This document shows, one piece after another, positions 1 through 8,840 of a stretch of 12,587 nt of DNA. The notes beneath the pieces were generated by a model. It ran no database searches. It saw only the letters and a list, made by a program, of their open reading frames with translations, and was not told the origin of the DNA. The stretch comes from Hirudo medicinalis (taxonomy: Eukaryota; Annelida; Clitellata; Hirudinida; Hirudinidae): NCBI GenBank assembly GCA_011800805.1, contig MPNW01000338.1, positions 161,714 to 174,300 on the forward strand, given 5' to 3'. The position numbers were made by a program, and so were the translations under genes. Positions within the stretch are counted from its first letter, which is position 1. Each line of letters starts with the position of its first letter.

Positions 1-39
1 GTAATGTCATCACGACATAGAGGACTGCTAACTGACGTG

Positions 40-40
<1 letters not shown>

Positions 41-100
<60 letters not shown>

Positions 101-155
101 GATGATGATGATGGTGATGAAGATGATGACGACGACGACGATGACGACGATGATG
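41..155. repeat. GAT/GAC trinucleotide microsatellite
   Basis: An uninterrupted run of GAT triplets is followed by an imperfect part in which GAA, GGT and GAC replace some triplets. The third-base and conservative changes would keep an acidic run if translated. However, the frame is closed by TAA at 29-31 on the left and meets TAA soon after the repeat, so this is treated as a simple repeat and not as coding sequence. Confidence 0.95.
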
Positions 156-943
156 ATAATATCAAATATTTATAAAATTATTCAAAATAACCACAACAAA
201 TTGACATTATCATAAGAAATTTTTAAAAAGAAGTTAAATTTAATTAAAATACTCAGAAATTTGATATTAATTCTAACAGCAATAATTTATAAATTAATAT
301 CTTAGAACGTCTTAAAACTCTGTTACGCATTTGGAGCCACATGTATTAGCCGTTATTATTAAAAGAACATTTGCACACCTCCAGCATGATCGGAAAAGAA
401 AATTGAATTTCATCGTTAATTTACGCAATGAAAATGATTTACCAGGGAACAAAAAAAAAATTAATCAAACTTGTAATCTGTCTTGCTTATAAATTTCCAC
501 TTCTCGTTATCGTCCAAGTAAGTTGTGTTTCCGTGCCGCTCTGCTCTTTATAAGGAGTTGTTGTGCATGAAGTCGTCGATTGCTCAATGTTGCTTCACTG
601 TTGAGTGGTTAGTTAGGTTATCATTCAGTTCAACAATCGATATACTGATAAATTAACACATTTATTGATTATGATGATGATGATGGTTGTGATAATGATT
701 ATGGCGATATTTCAAGGAATTTCTTAAAAATAAAAATAACCTTTTAGCAGTTTTAAAATAATTGAATGATATTTTTTTTAATCAAAGCTTTGGGCACAGT
801 TCAATCTATTGAACTGCAGAAGTGCAAAACAATGAAGGACTTAATTTCTTTGTTTTTTTCCGCATTCTGAAGTTAAATGTTAAATCCTCATTAATGGTCC
901 TTTTTTGCGAATAAAACATTTGCTGCTGATCAAACTCACACTG
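156..943. other. AT-rich spacer, nothing recognised
   Basis: AT-rich sequence with stops in all frames. A second small ATG/GAT-rich patch lies at about 669-695. A TATAAGG stretch near 549-555 is compatible with a TATA box, but no exon or transcript start can be tied to it. Confidence 0.5.
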
Positions 944-1018
944 ACGTAACATTTAATTTAATAATATCACGTAACATTTAATTTATTAATATCACGTAAC
1001 ATTTAATTTATTAATAAC
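944..1018. repeat. Three tandem copies of a 25-bp AT-rich repeat
   Basis: Three head-to-tail units start at 944, 969 and 994. Each begins acgtaacatttaattta, and they differ only at a few bases. This is a short tandem duplication with no visible function. Confidence 0.9.
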
Positions 1019-1935
1019 ATCAATTTCATGGACAAAGTCGAAGAAACATTTTCTCGAAACTAATAATTTCAATCTTAGAAAAACTTCTTCCCTTTTCAAC
1101 TCCAAGTAAATCTTTCGTGGATTGCTTTCTATTTCGCTCCTCAGGAAACAGAATTCTTCGCGAGCATTGACGCGTCAGCAATTTGTAGAATTATTTCTCA
1201 ACAGCGAACGAAAGTGAAGATTGAGAAAATATTTGACTGATAGTCGTTGTAACTTCAGATCAATAAAGACAGGCACAGTTCACCACTTCCTTCGATTTTT
1301 CAGTTCTTCACGGAAATATTTTCGTTTCCACTTGTTTGTCATTTCACTTTTGTAGGACTTCTCAATCCTTTGGAATGAATTGACACAAACGAGCAACAGG
1401 AGAAAATACTCTTAGAATTGGAAGACTTCAAGTTACCTTCTTTTTTGTTATGATCGGAACATTTTGTTGTTTCTCGATTTTAAGTATTAATAGGAATTCT
1501 GCCCGAATATATTTCATAAATTTCCTTCTCTTAAATTCTCAAAAGTTAATTTACAAAGTAATAGATTTAATGCTCATACTTTAGATTCAGGTCCGTTGCA
1601 AGCACAGTTTAAAAAAATACACATGCTACAATAATAACAATAATTCCAATAATGTTGCTAAAAATATAATAATGAAGTAATTATCACCTTACAGCGTAAT
1701 AGCCAATAAAGGAATAACAACAGCGATTGCAGCGGCAAGTTTCCAACAGGAAACATGAAAAAGTCGATAAATAGGACGAACAACACAGTTGAACACGTCA
1801 ACTCGATGATGATTATTTCTGTTCTCAACAGGAGGTCTGTGTGCAGAACATTAATGATAATGAATAAATCACTATAATGATAACGAAACAGAGTTTCATT
1901 GTAGTGGCCTTCAACACGGATCTTCCAAACCACTT
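1019..1935. other. AT-rich spacer, includes probable LINE 3' untranslated part
   Basis: No gene was recognised. An open frame on the minus strand covers much of 1658-1960 but is dominated by Ile/Leu/Phe codons expected from AT-rich DNA. It lies directly downstream of the LINE tail at 1940-2115, so its right end is probably the 3' end of that element. Confidence 0.4.
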
Positions 1936-1939
1936 CAAT

Positions 1940-2115
1940 GTTGGAGGGATCTTCCCTCAATATGAAGGTTTTGAGGGCCGAATGAAAACTGACTGGATCT
2001 TATCGGCATTGATAATAGAAGGGGGAGTCTATTGCAGATCTGCGGGCCAGCAACATCTTTAGACCTGCCATCCAGTGTCGCACGTCGGGCAGATGATTTG
2101 ACGAGGGAGCCCCCC
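1940..2115 (-). mobile_element. LINE (non-LTR retrotransposon) C-terminal tail fragment
   Basis: Read on the minus strand, the fragment gives the conserved end of a CR1/L2-like ORF2 protein. First comes a segment containing GGSLVKSSARRATLDGRSKD, then AGPQICNRLP, which matches the family's GPrlWNsLP block. After a frameshift comes FHSALKTFILRE, which matches the final FKsaLKThLf block. Reverse transcriptase and endonuclease are absent, so this is a 5'-truncated dead copy. At least one frameshift separates the two blocks. The family assignment rests on these short conserved blocks only. It covers the C-terminal stretch that is missing from the plus-strand LINE at 8841-9886, but whether both belong to one family is not clear. 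Confidence 0.6.
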
Positions 2116-2120
2116 GGTTG

Positions 2121-2145
2121 CTGATAGTTAATTATTAATTATCAG
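2121..2145. repeat. 25-bp near-perfect palindrome
   Basis: Arms of 12 nt (starting ctgata and ending tatcag) pair with one mismatch around a single central base. It lies just beyond the 5' edge of the minus-strand LINE tail. It could form a cruciform or be the trace of a tiny foldback element. Confidence 0.7.
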
Positions 2146-2400
2146 GGATAAATTTGTTTTAATTAAGGGTAAACAGCGGAACCAGGTCATAATTGTTGTC
2201 GCTATTCATTTTAACCAATAAAAGCACTGAATGCAAACAACTCTTTCGTCCAAAACAACTTTCGAAGCATTTTCAAATGTTCTTCTAAACGTTAAACATC
2301 CCTTAAAGTTAAGTTTCAATTCATGGCGTCGACCTTGCAATTTGCAAGTTTGGTTTCTTCAGCCACTGAAATGTCGTAATAAAATCATCCGCAGGACACG
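2146..2400. other. Spacer, nothing recognised
   Basis: AT-rich sequence without a convincing exon, repeat or element end. Confidence 0.4.
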
Positions 2401-2710
2401 ATTGCTATGAAACTATAACTATTGATATGAAACTATAACTATTGATATGAAACTATAACTGTTGATATGAAACTATAACTATTGATATGAAACTATAACT
2501 ATTGCTATGAAACTATAACTATTGATATGAAACTATAACTATTGATATGAAACTATAACTGTTGATATGAAACTATAACTATTGATATGAAACTATAACT
2601 ATTGATATGAAACTATAACTGTTGATATGAAACTATAACTGTTGATATGAAACTATAACTATTGATATGAAACTATAACTATTGATATGAAACTATAACT
2701 ATTGCTATGA
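2401..2710. repeat. 20-bp minisatellite, 15 full copies plus a half copy
   Basis: The unit is attgatatgaaactataact, repeated in exact 20-bp register from 2401 to 2700. A 10-bp partial copy ends the array at 2710. Only two positions vary: base 1 is a or g, and base 5 is a or c. The c variant appears in the first unit, the sixth unit and the last partial unit. The g variant appears in units 4, 9, 12 and 13. Low divergence suggests recent expansion or homogenisation. Confidence 0.98.
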
Positions 2711-2927
2711 CCTCTCCCTTGTGATTGGTGACCATTGAGAATGCAGCAGACATTTTAGAAGGAAATAAAATCAATTTTATGCGATGCGCCGAATTTCACG
2801 ACGGAAGCCTTGAAGCGAAGTGATTGAATTTTGTTATTAACGACCACTTCATCATCACATTAGGTGTCACTAAAATTATATTTACTGCCATTCGATCGCT
2901 TCTGAAGACCTGCAGAATAGAGGTGAG
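2711..2927. other. Spacer upstream of a candidate small gene
   Basis: No coding region recognised. It may hold the promoter or 5' untranslated sequence of the candidate gene starting at 2928, but no core promoter motif stands out. Confidence 0.3.
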
Positions 2928-3515
2928 ATGGCAGATGTAAAAATTTATAAAACTTTTCCAACGTGGGAACAACCGTGAGATCTCAAGATTAATTGCTAAA
3001 TGCTTCGAAGGTAAATTACGAAATCTTCAGACATCAATATTTATTACACATTATAAGTTTCGCTAGCTAAATTACTAATGTCTTTGCTTTCCTTCTGTGT
3101 CTTTAGTGCGAAATTAAATGTTTGCCGCTTATCCATCAGTGCTACACCTCAGTGTTGTAATATTTATGTACATAAACAAAAATTTGCTCCTCGACTTCCT
3201 CGACCAATTTTTCAATCCTGGCTAAGCCACTGACTAGTACTATACCACATTTCCTATCAAGTTATTAAGGTAGCAAGTCAATCTTTGTAATTACGTTTCT
3301 AGATCAAGAGATTGCTCTAGCTGACGAAATTAATTCACCGAAACAGCTACCAGTGCCAGCATCATTATCAACTTCTGAATTACATCCCCAGCAATTCAAA
3401 TATAGCAATAAAGGTAATGTCTGCTGCAGGTGAGGTATGACAACTTTTATAAATTTCTGTAACCGCTCTTTTTGCAGCATATGATCAAGATACAGTTGAT
3501 CATTACTATGCCTAA
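2928..3515 (+). CDS. Candidate small three-exon gene of unknown function, with one frame break
   Basis: I do not recognise the protein. An ATG at 2928 in context gagATGGCAG opens a frame beginning MADVKIYKTFPTW. One base change of frame around 2965-2975 leads into NNREISRLIAKCFE, which ends at 3010 before a GTAAAT donor. An exon at 3303-3413 (TTTCTAG acceptor, GTAATG donor) encodes a polar, Pro/Ser-containing stretch including EIALADEINSPKQLPVPASL. A last exon at 3478-3515 follows a clean pyrimidine-rich TTTTTGCAG acceptor and ends YDQDTVDHYYA and TAA. The phases of the three exons fit: one base is left at each donor and two are supplied by the next exon. The 64-bp second intron matches other short introns in this window. 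The frame break at the start means this may be a pseudogene, or the true first exon may differ. An 88-codon minus-strand open frame over 3304-3570 looks like a shadow. Confidence 0.38.
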
Positions 3516-3639
3516 GAAGGAGAACAACAGATAAAGTTGTGCAATCAGTTGGTGAATGGCTTCCAAACAATCTCCGATTTACAGAGTCTACATTTACAGA
3601 AATTTTAATTGTAACTCATTTCATTCCTACTGTTTACAG

Positions 3640-4480
3640 TGCTTGAAAATAGATTCTAGTGGCGGGAATGCTTGCGTCAACTGGAAGTATGCCTTTCTTA
3701 AATGAGGATGTTGCACTGTCCTCAGATGTTTGAAAAATTCCTTACTTAAATGGATATCGAGCCTACGACCACCCAATATCGTCTTTGCTAAAACGACATT
3801 AAATCTTCCATGTACTTAAATTTTCGTGGGAAAAGAACAGTAGGCGAATTAACATGCGCCAAGTCATTTCCTGAAATTTTTGCAGGTTCTGGAGATTGCC
3901 AAAGATTGAGATCGAGCCTTTGCAATTCACGAGATAAAATAGAAAAAACCTCTTTCGTCGATCCAGGGAATATCCAGTTTCATCTTCGAAACTGAAGTTC
4001 AATCAAAATCTGAGAGATATCCTCGTCGGAATAAGTCCCTGACATCTCTTAGGACATTATTTCCTGATATCTTAAAGCTCTATGGACCCCAAGTGCTTAG
4101 TTCTGGCAGTGTTTTCATGAATAATTTTAGTCACAAGACGCTATAAACCACCACAGGACATATTTTTGCCATTTTTGTGAACAAATGTGAATCAGTGTTG
4201 TTCTTTAACTCACGATACAAAAGTATATTAAACGAGTGAGAAGTAAATATTCCATCGTTAATTAACTTTCGTTTCTCTAAAATGTCAAACCATTGATGCC
4301 AACTGCTGTTCAACATAAAGAGACTGAAGTATGTTCAGAGTTGCGAAAACGTCCTTTTCGAAGAGTTCGAAGGTGCTTAATGGGGACTCATTGTGAAGTT
4401 TAAGATGTCCCAACTTTATCCTATCCAAAATAACAAACAAATATCCTAAAGCACTCTCAATGAACCAAACTTTCAAACCG
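3640..4480 (-). pseudogene. Relic of a TRIP12/Ufd4-type HECT E3 ubiquitin ligase
   Basis: HECT ligases take ubiquitin from an E2 onto a catalytic Cys and pass it to substrate; TRIP12-type enzymes act in the nucleus and cytosol. On the minus strand, in order, I see a pre-HECT stretch (SPLSTFELFEKDVFATLNIL, then after a frameshift SWHQWFDILEKRKLINDGIF and RELKN). The start of the HECT N-lobe follows: FEDETGYSL, and after another frameshift TKEVFSILSRELQRLDLNLW. Next come VLFPRKF and, after a third shift, AKTILGGRRLDIHLSKEFF, then a degraded HPHLRKAYFQL. These match the TRIP12 order (NEVGTGLGPT, ElqraDLgLW, lmAKai.d.RlvDlPl). The C-lobe with the catalytic Cys is not seen. There are no introns across the segment and at least three frameshifts, so it is a dead copy, probably a retrocopy or truncated duplicate. 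Confidence 0.7.
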
Positions 4481-4547
4481 GTTGGTATTCCATTTGCACT
4501 GGTCTCCAGAATCTATTTCAAATTCTATAAAAACTCCGAGAAATGAT

Positions 4548-4745
4548 TTAATGAATTAAATAATTAAAGTTAATGAATGATTCAGAAGGATTGCGTGGAA
4601 TAAATTCAAGTTTGTGTAAAATTTCACTCTGAATAAATTGTCGATAGCTCACTTCCTCATCGATGATGTGACGTGTTTTGCCAAAAGAGCCTTTCACTAC
4701 ACAAGTTCGAATTTGTAAGTTGCTCGGAGACACTCGAACGAACAA
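4548..4745 (-). other. Unrecognised 65-codon open frame, perhaps part of the HECT relic
   Basis: The minus-strand frame has protein-like composition, with stretches such as RHIIDEEVSYRQFIQSEILH and KLEFIPRNPSESF. I recognise no domain. It lies just upstream, in reading direction, of the TRIP12-type relic and on the same strand, so it could be an earlier part of that copy. An independent exon or chance are alternatives. Confidence 0.25.
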
Positions 4746-4907
4746 TAGACATCTTTATTCGATAAGGTTATGGCATATCAAATACATTAACAATGTAAAC
4801 AAATATATCGTTTAGCTGGTCACCGACTAACGTTTCCACTACGATAATGCAGCCCATGTATGGTGTATTGATGATGATTCAGAGGCGGATGTACGCATTA
4901 CAATATA

Positions 4908-5003
4908 CCGTGCGATTCATAAGTCTCCGTCTCTAAAACTAAAACAAAACAACAGTAACAACAGACTAAATGATTTAGAGACGGAGACTTATGAATCGCA
5001 CTG
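4908..5003. mobile_element. 96-bp mariner-like MITE / foldback element
   Basis: Two 30-nt arms (4908-4937 and 4974-5003) are inverted copies with a single mismatch, separated by a 36-nt A-rich loop. Arm ends read ccgtgcgattcataagtctc and, on the reverse strand from the right, cagtgcgattcataagtctc. Each end is flanked by TA (4906-4907 and 5004-5005), the target duplication of Tc1/mariner elements. The CAGTGCG start is also typical of mariner terminal repeats. There is no coding capacity, so it would need a transposase supplied in trans. Confidence 0.85.
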
Positions 5004-5005
5004 TA

Positions 5006-5340
5006 TGTAGGTATTTATAAACGCTTGAGACTTATTTACATTTGGTTTAACATATTTTCCATGAAATTATACTTGAGATCAGGGAATATTATTCAATAGT
5101 CTCAAATTGTAGCATTGCTTGAATTCCTTGAATTGACTGATTGGCATTTGAACCAACATTGGGTTATTCATGATGAAATTCATACAATGAATTTATCTTA
5201 ATCATGAAACTTTATGACTATTAAATTACAATCACATCACAGGAAGTACTTTAAGGACTAATTATATCAAGTTGTAATTAACAGATCCTATTAATGATTC
5301 ATTTATTTACAGGGGGGAAACCCGAGTGAAGAGCTCTTAC
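5006..5340. other. AT-rich spacer, nothing recognised
   Basis: No open frame or repeat of note. If the minus-strand exon at 5341-5466 is real, this is the beginning of its downstream intron, opening with GTAAGA on the minus strand. Confidence 0.3.
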
Positions 5341-5466
5341 CTGTCTACTGGGTGTTCACATTCTCCGAAAGTTTCTAGAAATTTTCGTTTTTGACGATGG
5401 ATGTCGCAACTTTCATAACTCTCGGAGCTACGTTTTATTGTTCGTGATTTAATGTTTCGAGATCTT
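5341..5466 (-). CDS. Candidate internal exon on the minus strand, unknown protein
   Basis: A 126-nt stretch is bounded on the minus strand by a weak acceptor (TTTCTAAAG) and a near-consensus donor (ACAG|GTAAGA). One frame is open through it and reads protein-like near the end, including SSESYESCDIHRQKRKFLE and GECEHPVDR. No domain is recognised. It lies downstream, in reading direction, of the minus-strand membrane-protein exons at 6006-6833. Its entry phase (two bases expected from the previous exon) does not fit the phase-0 end of the 6006-6140 exon, so another exon would be needed between them. A further coding-like stretch lies at about 5509-5650 (with ELRNLKAPRQISIAEMNK) but holds an in-frame TAA at 5565-5567. 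Confidence 0.3.
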
Positions 5467-6005
5467 CTTTAGAAATATTAGTGTGGTGAATGTTGGGTCA
5501 GTTATCATGTTATGCAGATGTGGGTTAACATGAGTTCCTCAAGTATATCCCACTTCTGGTTGTCTTATTTGTTCATTTCTGCAATAGATATTTGTCTTGG
5601 AGCTTTCAAATTTCTAAGCTCTTGATGCTCTTCGTTTCTTAATTGGTCTTTGTAGCTTCAAGGTAAAATTTTCAACTTAACCCTGTTTTGACTCAACAGA
5701 AAAGCAACTGAAGGGCACATTAGATAAAAACTTAATATAAATACTGGAATCATCATCATCTGATTCGAGGTAAGCACCAGGACCATCTCTAGGGACTCTT
5801 CGTCCACTCGTAAACAATGTTTGAAAACATAGAAAAAGATATCATGAAACGAGTAACGCTCACATCAAAAATTGCGTGCACAATCATCTAGAGGCAAGAT
5901 CACTAACAACAACGTTAAAAACAAAACGTTAACAACAAAATAACAATGTAGAAACGCATGCGCAACATAAAAGTAGATGTTATTGGAATCTGTTTTCGTA
6001 GGTAC

Positions 6006-6140
6006 GTTTTTCTTCGCGTGATTTTGATCAAAGAATGTTGACACATTCGAATGTGGATAATTTTCTTCGGCTGCTGGACTTGTGCTGTGCGTGTAGAAGC
6101 TGGAATCCAGCTGATCCTCTCGACTGAGTGGCGATCCTTC
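6006..6140 (-). CDS. Candidate 45-codon cytoplasmic-tail exon, unknown protein
   Basis: On the minus strand a CTAG acceptor precedes 6140 and a GTACCT donor follows 6006. The 135 nt form exactly 45 codons in phase 0. They encode a Ser/Thr/Asp/Asn-rich stretch beginning EGSPLSREDQLDSSFYTHS and ending FFDQNHAKKN. Such low-complexity, hydrophilic sequence suits a cytoplasmic tail. Phase 0 matches the phase-0 donor of the upstream membrane exon at 6466, so splicing 6466 to 6140 would keep frame. Another possible exon at 6229-6315 lies between them (CACAG acceptor, GTGAAT donor), but read in phase it stops after 26 codons. Confidence 0.35.
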
Positions 6141-6228
6141 CTAGATGTTAACATTCACTTTTGAACCTTGATTGAAGATTGGTGAAGCAGCAGATGGTAA
6201 GATCTTTTACCAATCCTTTTCTATTCAC

Positions 6229-6315
6229 GTATGTTCATCCGAGGAATTCTGGGGCTTGAGAAAATCGGCTGTTTCTTCGGTGGATCAGCTGATTCTTCTC
6301 TCCTTTTGAGCCTTT
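6229..6315 (-). other. Possible alternative exon between two tail exons
   Basis: On the minus strand this 87-nt interval has a good acceptor (TTTTATCTCACAG) and a GTGAAT donor. Read in phase 0 from the preceding CAG it encodes KGSKGEKNQLIHRRNSRF and then reaches TGA, so it could be an alternative C-terminus. Another frame, containing RREESADPPKKQPIFSSP, is open throughout but does not match the phase of its neighbours. Confidence 0.25.
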
Positions 6316-6465
6316 CTGTGAGATAAAAGAATTTGTTTTAGAAATTGAACATGTTAAAGAAAGCCAGATGTCGCAATTAGCATTACATTATTGCCCGAGA
6401 AAACAATTGGAAGGCTGAGAACCTACCCTTTCCTGGACAGACTAGGTTATTGTCTCCGTTTTTAC

Positions 6466-6833
6466 CTGTTCCTTGGCCAACGACGAGTTTGGTTCAGCGG
6501 CAAAATCATATTTCAGCGTTTGTCTGCTCTCACCCTCATCCTAGAATTTCTTATTCGGAAGGTGGATGGGGATTTTATTGTTGTTGCTGTCGTTGTCCTT
6601 CATTGATTTCAAATTAACAGTCTCATCAGCACTATCTTCCATGCCTTCAATGCTGACTTTGGGATCCTTTGGAATGCACAGTGCACATTGGCCGCTTCGC
6701 CTGAATTTTGAAATGAGGTAATGATCTGGCCTGAGTCTTTTTCTTTCCGACAAAACATATAGCCAGTAGAATTGCCAATAGCACCAGGCCTCCAAAGATA
6801 CCACAACATATTGCAATGATTCTGTCTATAGAC
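6466..6833 (-). pseudogene. Membrane-span exon of an unrecognised type I-like protein, frameshifted
   Basis: On the minus strand the exon follows an AACTTTGCAG acceptor and ends GGAACAG before a strong GTAAAA donor. It opens with a clear membrane span, ICCGIFGGLVLLAILLAICF, closed by the stop-transfer sequence VGKKK. Beyond this the best reading changes frame twice: first to DSGQIITSFQNSGEAANVHC, then to KVSIEGMEDSADETVNLKSM. After an in-frame TAG at 6541-6543 the same frame continues with LKYDFAAEPNSSLAKEQ. The tail is acidic and Ser/Asn-rich, as in receptor cytoplasmic domains, but I recognise no family. Two frameshifts and a stop suggest a pseudogene. Alternatively the TAG is an acceptor (TTCTAG|GAT) for a separate exon 6466-6540. 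No ectodomain exon is visible upstream, where transposon sequence begins. Confidence 0.42.
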
Positions 6834-6962
6834 CTGCAAAGTTTTTTAAATGGACCTTCTTGTGAGCAAATAATGTCATCAAATACTTAGAATACTTGTT
6901 TAGGTTTAGGAAAACTTGTCCACATACCGGCAATATAAAGTGCACGTCTATCTCCCTAATTT

Positions 6963-8427
6963 AAAGGCCGGTACAATGACTCTACATGTGGGTGTCACGA
7001 GTCCACTACAAGACAACGCAAGCTGAGAGTGAGGCCCCCTCACGACATCTAGATTTAAAATTTATAAGTTCTCACTTGCAATTTATGGGTTGAATTGTTA
7101 AAAAGTAGCTTTATTTTACTACATTTTTATGCGTTTTTATGGACTTCCACATTCTGCACAGTTTTTCAAGCTGGTCAGTGACGCTACAACAGTATTTGGA
7201 TCGAGTTTTGCGTGTTGTAGATTTTTATTAGTAAGCCTCTGTTCTTTGCAGGATATCATTCCAGAAGATGTTGTAAATACCTGTTGCAAGCTGATTTATC
7301 TGTCTTAACAGTCCTTTTGCTTCAGTCATCATCAATTTGTTTCAGTACATCCTTAATCCGCTGGTAGTCATGCTTAAGTGCCTTCGTTGCGTCAGCTCTG
7401 CAGGACCAACTCGTTGTTGTGTCACGTTTGAGAGTCAATGACGAATCAATGATTAATGTTTCAAAGCCTCAGTCAAAAGCTGATGCCGATGCGTTGAAAT
7501 TGTGAAGAAGTCGAACAGCTTTTCAAGGAAGAAAAAAAATATGCACAGCATTCTACAACATTTTTCCAAACCAAGTTTAAAGAATGTGTTGTTCAATGAA
7601 TCCAGGATGCAAAACTGTTCTTCTCTCTCATTTTGGCCTGTAGACCATTGTATTTACAACTCATTGCAGATGCATTGTCGTAGCTTTGTCCCCGGCAGTT
7701 TCCCAGATCTTGGTTATGTATCTTCAAAAATTCCATCAAAGCATTGAACATCTCTTGAGCGCCACGACCTTTGTTTGCCATGAATATTACAAGGCGTTCC
7801 ACTGGGCCATCTTTTTCCAAGTACCTCAATACAAGGGCCAGTTGGACAATGTGGGCTGCATCAGGTATAGAATCCAAAGAGATGTAGTAGCACTTTGATT
7901 TCTTAACTCGATAAATGATTTCTCCTAGGACTTGTTCACCCATTACAATGACAAGCACTTTCATTATTGTAGATGGCAGATAGTATGTGTGTCCCTTGCC
8001 GCAATTGGCTTGAGTTTCGATATGCTGTGCAAGAAAATGGCTGGGCGATGAGTTCAAGAATACCCAGAAAGTTTGCATTTCTAGGTGTCATCTCTGTATC
8101 ATTTCGCCCAATTGCTTTTAACCTCCTATTGAAAGCAATCGTAGCCTTCAATGTTCTATTGACTACTCATGGTAATGTAGACGTTCTTGTGAATGTTTCC
8201 AATCACAGAATCCAATAGACGAAAGCTGAGAAGAGCACGTCAATCTGCACGTGAAGCAGTAAACACATCCATTAGAGAGAAAGGGGACAGGGAGAAGCAT
8301 AACCAGTTCCTAGTTATGACTACGTATTTTGTATCATTTTTTTCGAAAGCCTATATTGGTGGGAGGCCCCTCTTGGTGGGTGGCCCGGGGCCAGGGCCCT
8401 TTCCCCTCCCCCCTTAATCCGGCCCTG
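6963..8427 (-). mobile_element. Decayed hAT element (DUF4371/ZMYM1-like family)
   Basis: The right end, read on the minus strand from 8427, starts cagggccggattaagggg, a typical hAT terminal sequence (CAG start, GCCGG core). GC-rich subterminal DNA follows, then the transposase relic. The left end is uncertain. aaaggccggt at 6963-6972 is the only similar motif, it is degenerate, and the 8-bp flanks (cctaattt and aatagtaa) do not match, so no target duplication supports these borders. Confidence 0.6.
7138..8200 (-). pseudogene. hAT transposase relic, N-terminal and central part (DUF4371)
   Basis: This is a cut-and-paste transposase of the hAT superfamily, in the lineage that also gave vertebrate ZMYM1-type proteins. 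From the start of the minus-strand frame I see NANFLGILELIAQPF, then HTYYLPSTIM, then CYYISLDSIPDAAHIVQLAL with the first catalytic Asp context. DGPVERLVIFM follows, then NCRGQSYDNASAMSCKYNGL with the second Asp context. After 7600 the frame breaks repeatedly, but family blocks remain readable: FFLEKLFDFFTISTHRHQLL, then TGIYNIFWNDILQRTEA and finally DPNTVVASLTSLKNC. The C-terminal dimerisation region with the catalytic Glu context is absent here. An N-terminal zinc-finger region is not recognisable. Stops and frameshifts show it is inactive. Confidence 0.85.
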
Positions 8428-8840
8428 AATAGTAAGGGTTGACTCATAGAGTCCATTTGGTCAACATCCATGGAAGGTCAGGCCACCGAATCAACCAACG
8501 GAATAGACAAAAGACCAAAACCAAAACTCCAAACCAGAAATATCAAGCTTCTTCCATTACCTGACCATGCGTTCATCCGTCAGGTGACGAGAGGGCGGAG
8601 ACGAAATTTTCCATATGAGAAGTTGATGATCAGAGAGATCAGTTTCAAGCCTTTCAATAACAGTATTGGGCTTGTCTTTATTATCTCTTTCAAGCACAAA
8701 TTGGGGGTGGGGAAGGGGTTGGATTGCAAAAATCCAGTTTTAGTGTGGACGCCATATATGGATGGCCACTAAGGTGAGTTGGAAAGGGGATCTGCCTTCC
8801 AAGCGGGCCTCAGGCCTCCCACAGGCTCAATCCGGCACTG
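8428..8840 (-). mobile_element. Second hAT-type terminus with an unrecognised 413-bp interior
   Basis: Read on the minus strand from 8840 the segment starts cagtgccggattgag and continues into a GC-rich subterminal region, again the layout of a hAT end. It directly abuts the LINE coding sequence at 8841 on one side and the other hAT end at 8427 on the other, which suggests nested insertions. A 100-codon plus-strand open frame at 8470-8772 lies inside. It is rich in basic residues (TRNIKLLPLP, GRRRNFPYEK) but matches nothing I know, and it is probably chance or element sequence. The matching opposite terminus was not found. Confidence 0.45.

Noticed and set aside
549..625. TATA-like box followed by a TCAGTT initiator-like motif
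   Set aside because: The spacing is too long for a core promoter and no exon or splice donor could be tied to it.
1658..1960. 100-codon minus-strand open frame with hydrophobic stretches
   Set aside because: It is composed mostly of Ile/Leu/Phe/Tyr codons expected from AT-rich DNA. It only touches the LINE tail frame at its start and has no gene-like context.
1877..2062. 61-codon plus-strand open frame
   Set aside because: It is antisense to the recognisable LINE C-terminal blocks on the minus strand.
2401..2710. Regularly spaced repeat that might suggest a CRISPR array
   Set aside because: Units are directly adjacent with no unique spacers, and the window is animal DNA, so it is a minisatellite.
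3304..3570. 88-codon minus-strand open frame
   Set aside because: It has no recognisable domain. The plus strand over the same bases gives splice-bounded, protein-like exons, and a faint likeness to a HECT block (WGCNSEVDND) is too weak to use.
3810..3995. 61-codon plus-strand open frame
   Set aside because: It is antisense to the HECT N-lobe relic, which has clear family motifs.
6391..6606. 71-codon plus-strand open frame
   Set aside because: It lies antisense to the membrane-protein tail exon and has no motif.
7502..8417. Several plus-strand open frames of 70-81 codons
   Set aside because: All are antisense shadows of the hAT transposase relic or of its GC-rich terminus.
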